NCBI GenBank assembly: GCA_029866155.1
Contig: JARWZW010000022.1
Span: 1 to 53,632, forward strand
Direction: 5' to 3'
DNA length: 53,632 bases
Origin: Caulobacter sp.
Lineage (GTDB): Bacteria > Pseudomonadota > Alphaproteobacteria > Caulobacterales > Caulobacteraceae
Shown here: positions 51,617 through 53,632 of the stretch, piece after piece
How the letters are laid out: every line of letters starts with the position of its first letter
How positions within the stretch are numbered: position 1 is the stretch's first letter
Position numbers and translations under genes: made by a program
Notes under the pieces: model-generated
The model's database searches: none
Told to the model about the DNA's origin: nothing
Seen by the model: the letters and a program-made list of their open reading frames with translations, nothing else

Positions 51617-52851
51617 GAAAGGTTGTCCTTGGTGTTGGCCACAGGCAGCCAGACGGTGAAACTGGCCCCGTGGCCTTCGGCGCTCTCGACGGCCATGCCG
51701 CCGCGATGCCGGTTGACGATATGTTTGACGATGGCCAGGCCGAGGCCGGTGCCCGCCCTGGCGCCGCCACTCTTCTGTCCCTCGACCCGGTAGAACCGTT
51801 CTGTCAGGCGGGGCAGCCGGTCCCGGGGGATCCCGGGGCCATGATCGGTCACCCGAATCACGGCGAAACGCCGGTTCTGCGGGCGGTCCGGGGCCAGCAG
51901 GGTGATCCTGGTCGCCCGCGGGTCGCGTGGCAGGGCGATGGACTCGTCGGGCCGGTCCGGCAGGACCTCGATGGACAGCACTGCCTGTGCGGGGGAGTAT
52001 TTCACGGCGTTCTCGATCAGGTTCTGGATGACCTGCAGGATCTGGTCCCGATCCCCCTCGACATCGGCCGCGCCCTTTTCGGGAAACGCGATCTCGACCT
52101 GGAGGGATTTTTCCCGAACCAGGGGGACGAGGGCGTCAAGGACATCCGTCGCCGCCAGCGCCAGGTCCAGCCGGCCCGCCGGGGCTATATGCTCGTTGAG
52201 CTCGATCCGGGACAGGGACAGCAGGTCGTCGATCAGCCGGGCCATCCGCTCCGCCTGGGCCTGCATGATGCCGAGGAACTTTTCCCGGGCGTCCGGATCG
52301 TCTCTGGCATGGCCGCGCAGGGTTTCGATGAAACCTGACAGGGAGGCCAGCGGGGTGCGCAGCTCGTGGCTGGCATTGGCCAGGAAGTCGACCCGCATCC
52401 GTTCGGCCCGTCGGACATCGGTTTCGTCCCGCAGGGTCAGCAGGGCCAGGCCGCCCGAGTCTCCCCGGCCCAGGGGGCGGGTCTGGGCCGCCCAGACCCG
52501 CTCCTGGGCGCCGCCGGTTTCCATGACGGCTTCGCCGGCCGCGCCCAGCAGGGCCTCATCGACCGCTTCCAGAACTTCAGGATGCCGCAGGGCGGTCAAT
52601 AGCCGCGCGCCCTCGACCCGGATCGGAAACAGCACCCGGGCTGCGGCATTGGCGAAAATGATCCGCCTGGCCGCCGGCTCGGACGGATCGCCTTCGATGA
52701 CCAGCACCGGATCGGGCAGGCTTTCGACCAGAGTCCTGAACGGGCCGGGGGGTTCGGTCGGGGCGGCGGGCGAGGCCTCCCCGGGCCTGGCCACGATCGG
52801 TGACGAGGCTTCGGCGGTGCGTCGCGGCCACAGGGTATTCAGGATCGACAC
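51613..52851 (-). CDS. phoR: Phosphate regulon sensor histidine kinase PhoR
   Basis: A 412-residue kinase. A PAS domain (about 36-145, FRTLVESLPDPVLVIEGD to LALLTLRDETD) is followed by the phospho-acceptor H-box FLANASHELRTPLASLSGF (His162) and the ATPase domain with N-box IQNLIENAVKYSP, G1 VTDHGPGIP and G2 GTGLGLAIV. PhoR identity is inferred from phoB opposite and the PhoR-like PAS/H-box wording. I see no transmembrane helix in the chosen frame, unlike E. coli PhoR. The start is GTG 52849-52851, with GAGG eight bases upstream. Transcribed with the diesterase. Confidence 0.88.
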   Translation of the reverse strand: MSILNTLWPRRTAEASSPIVARPGEASPAAPTEPPGPFRTLVESLPDPVLVIEGDPSEPAARRIIFANAAARVLFPIRVEGARLLTALRHPEVLEAVDEALLGAAGEAVMETGGAQERVWAAQTRPLGRGDSGGLALLTLRDETDVRRAERMRVDFLANASHELRTPLASLSGFIETLRGHARDDPDAREKFLGIMQAQAERMARLIDDLLSLSRIELNEHIAPAGRLDLALAATDVLDALVPLVREKSLQVEIAFPEKGAADVEGDRDQILQVIQNLIENAVKYSPAQAVLSIEVLPDRPDESIALPRDPRATRITLLAPDRPQNRRFAVIRVTDHGPGIPRDRLPRLTERFYRVEGQKSGGARAGTGLGLAIVKHIVNRHRGGMAVESAEGHGASFTVWLPVANTKDNLS

Positions 52852-53028
52852 AGACGACCTCGATTCGGGACGGGCGGCGCCCTAAGGTACATGGACATAT
52901 GGCGCCCGCATGAACCTTGCGATAGACGAGGGGGGCCCGGTTCTGGGATTGGGAATAGATGTCTGACGCATTTTCGCCGCATCGCGGAGAGACGAGAGTG
53001 TCTGGCTTGGTTGCGGGGAAATTGACCC

Positions 53029-53632
53029 ATGGTTCGTAAGCGTCTGGTCGCCACTGTGGCTGCCGCCCCGCTGTTGTTTCTGGCGGGCGGAGCCCTGGCT
53101 GAAACCACCATCAGCAATACCCGGACCGATCCGGTCACGACGGCGACCGTCAATGCCGGCGCCGCGGACGACATCAAGGTGGCCACCGCCGGCAAGTTCG
53201 CCCTCACCGCCGCTGGCCCGGCCATCACCGTCAACAGCAACAATGACGTGGTCCTCGAGGGCAGCATCAGCACCAAGGCGGTCAATGGCGCCGGGGGTAT
53301 TCTGGTCCAGGGCGGCTTTACCGGCGATGTCACCAGTTCCGGCAACATCACCATGGACGACGACTATACGCCGGCCGATTCCGACGCGGATGGCAAGGAC
53401 GGCGACGAGGACGGTGAATTCGCCGAAGGGACCGGTCGCTACGGCATCAAGGTCGTCGGTCCGGGCGCCATGGACGGATCGCTCCTCAATTCCGGCGGCA
53501 TCCAGATCACCGGCAATGACTCGGTGGGCATCAGCCTCGAGACCGGCATGACCGGGACCCTGCGCAACTATGGTTCGGTTTCGGTGATCGGCGACAATGC
53601 CGTGGGCGTTCGCGTCGCAGGATCTGTCGCCA
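53029..53632 (+). CDS. Autotransporter-like surface protein, N-terminal part
   Basis: Open to the window edge (201 complete codons). A signal peptide is clear: VRKRLVATVAAAPLLFLAGG and ALA before ETTI. After it come short beta-helix-like repeats with alternating Gly/Asn/Val (ITVNSNNDVVLEGSIST, GILVQGGFTGDVTSSGNITM, GSLLNSGGIQITGNDSVGIS). Such parallel beta-helix passengers belong to autotransporters with a C-terminal barrel, which would lie beyond the edge. An aspartate-rich insert (DDDYTPADSDADGKDGDEDG) may bind calcium. The ATG at 53029 has GGGGAA eight bases upstream. It is divergent from phoR. Confidence 0.8.
   Translation, partial: MVRKRLVATVAAAPLLFLAGGALAETTISNTRTDPVTTATVNAGAADDIKVATAGKFALTAAGPAITVNSNNDVVLEGSISTKAVNGAGGILVQGGFTGDVTSSGNITMDDDYTPADSDADGKDGDEDGEFAEGTGRYGIKVVGPGAMDGSLLNSGGIQITGNDSVGISLETGMTGTLRNYGSVSVIGDNAVGVRVAGSVA

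Overview
The window is a strongly GC-rich chromosome segment of a Gram-negative alphaproteobacterium, most likely from the Caulobacteraceae (Caulobacter or Phenylobacterium type). The evidence is the gene set: an FzlA-type FtsZ-binding glutathione S-transferase homologue, a flmA/flmB (pseB/pseC) flagellin-sugar pair, AddAB instead of RecBCD, an ECF11-like sigma factor, a PHB depolymerase, and a pstCAB-phoU-phoB operon with a clear Pho box. I see no insertion sequence, prophage, CRISPR array or plasmid function. It reads as core chromosome with small accessory scars.

Layout. 1-3.4 kb: ECF sigma factor, PHB depolymerase, a decayed GNAT remnant and a YgjP-like metalloprotease. 3.4-7.1 kb: ThiE/TenI-like protein, PLP-binding YggS, and two divergent citrate synthases, one with an N-terminal helix-turn-helix. 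7.1-15.1 kb: TPR/Asp-Asn hydroxylase, UppP, a P-loop kinase, ArgE, PurU, IlvA with a lipoprotein FKBP isomerase, and a CelD/HfsK-like acyltransferase. 15.2-19.7 kb: an ABC ATPase and a 1205-residue ABC permease/M1-peptidase fusion. 19.9-24.8 kb: cation efflux protein, FzlA, an unknown exported protein, QueG and an NDUFA9-like SDR. 24.9-27.7 kb: tRNA-Leu(CAG), an RNase D-like exonuclease and the LPS export genes lptC-lptA-lptB. 27.8-36.4 kb: addB-addA, trxA and an ATP-dependent DNA ligase. 36.4-43.5 kb: a minus-strand block with an exported amidohydrolase, a sugar aminotransferase, GmhB-like phosphatase, acyl-CoA dehydrogenase, pseC and pseB. 43.6-45.4 kb: a FliL-like exported protein and purD. 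45.4-52.9 kb: the phosphate-starvation region pstC-pstA-pstB-phoU-phoB, facing a phoR-glycerophosphodiesterase operon. 53.0 kb to the end: the start of an autotransporter-like surface protein.

How the genes work together. Several groups are coherent: phosphate sensing, uptake and scavenging (Pst/PhoU/PhoB/PhoR/GDPD); envelope building (UppP, LptABC, GmhB, PseBC, aminotransferases); and double-strand-break processing and ligation (AddAB plus ligase).

The least ordinary signals are: (1) a family of hairpin-forming intergenic repeats that abuts stop codons at four places and in one case encodes the last codons of a gene; (2) a divergent citrate synthase pair, one member carrying a DNA-binding domain, sharing an AT-rich promoter with four phased TCAA direct repeats; (3) a 15-bp in-frame tandem repeat in addB; (4) an isolated perfect FNR/FixK-type palindrome upstream of a fatty-acid/sugar operon; and (5) a phoR product with no visible membrane anchor. 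All functional calls come from reading protein sequence by eye; no database search was run.
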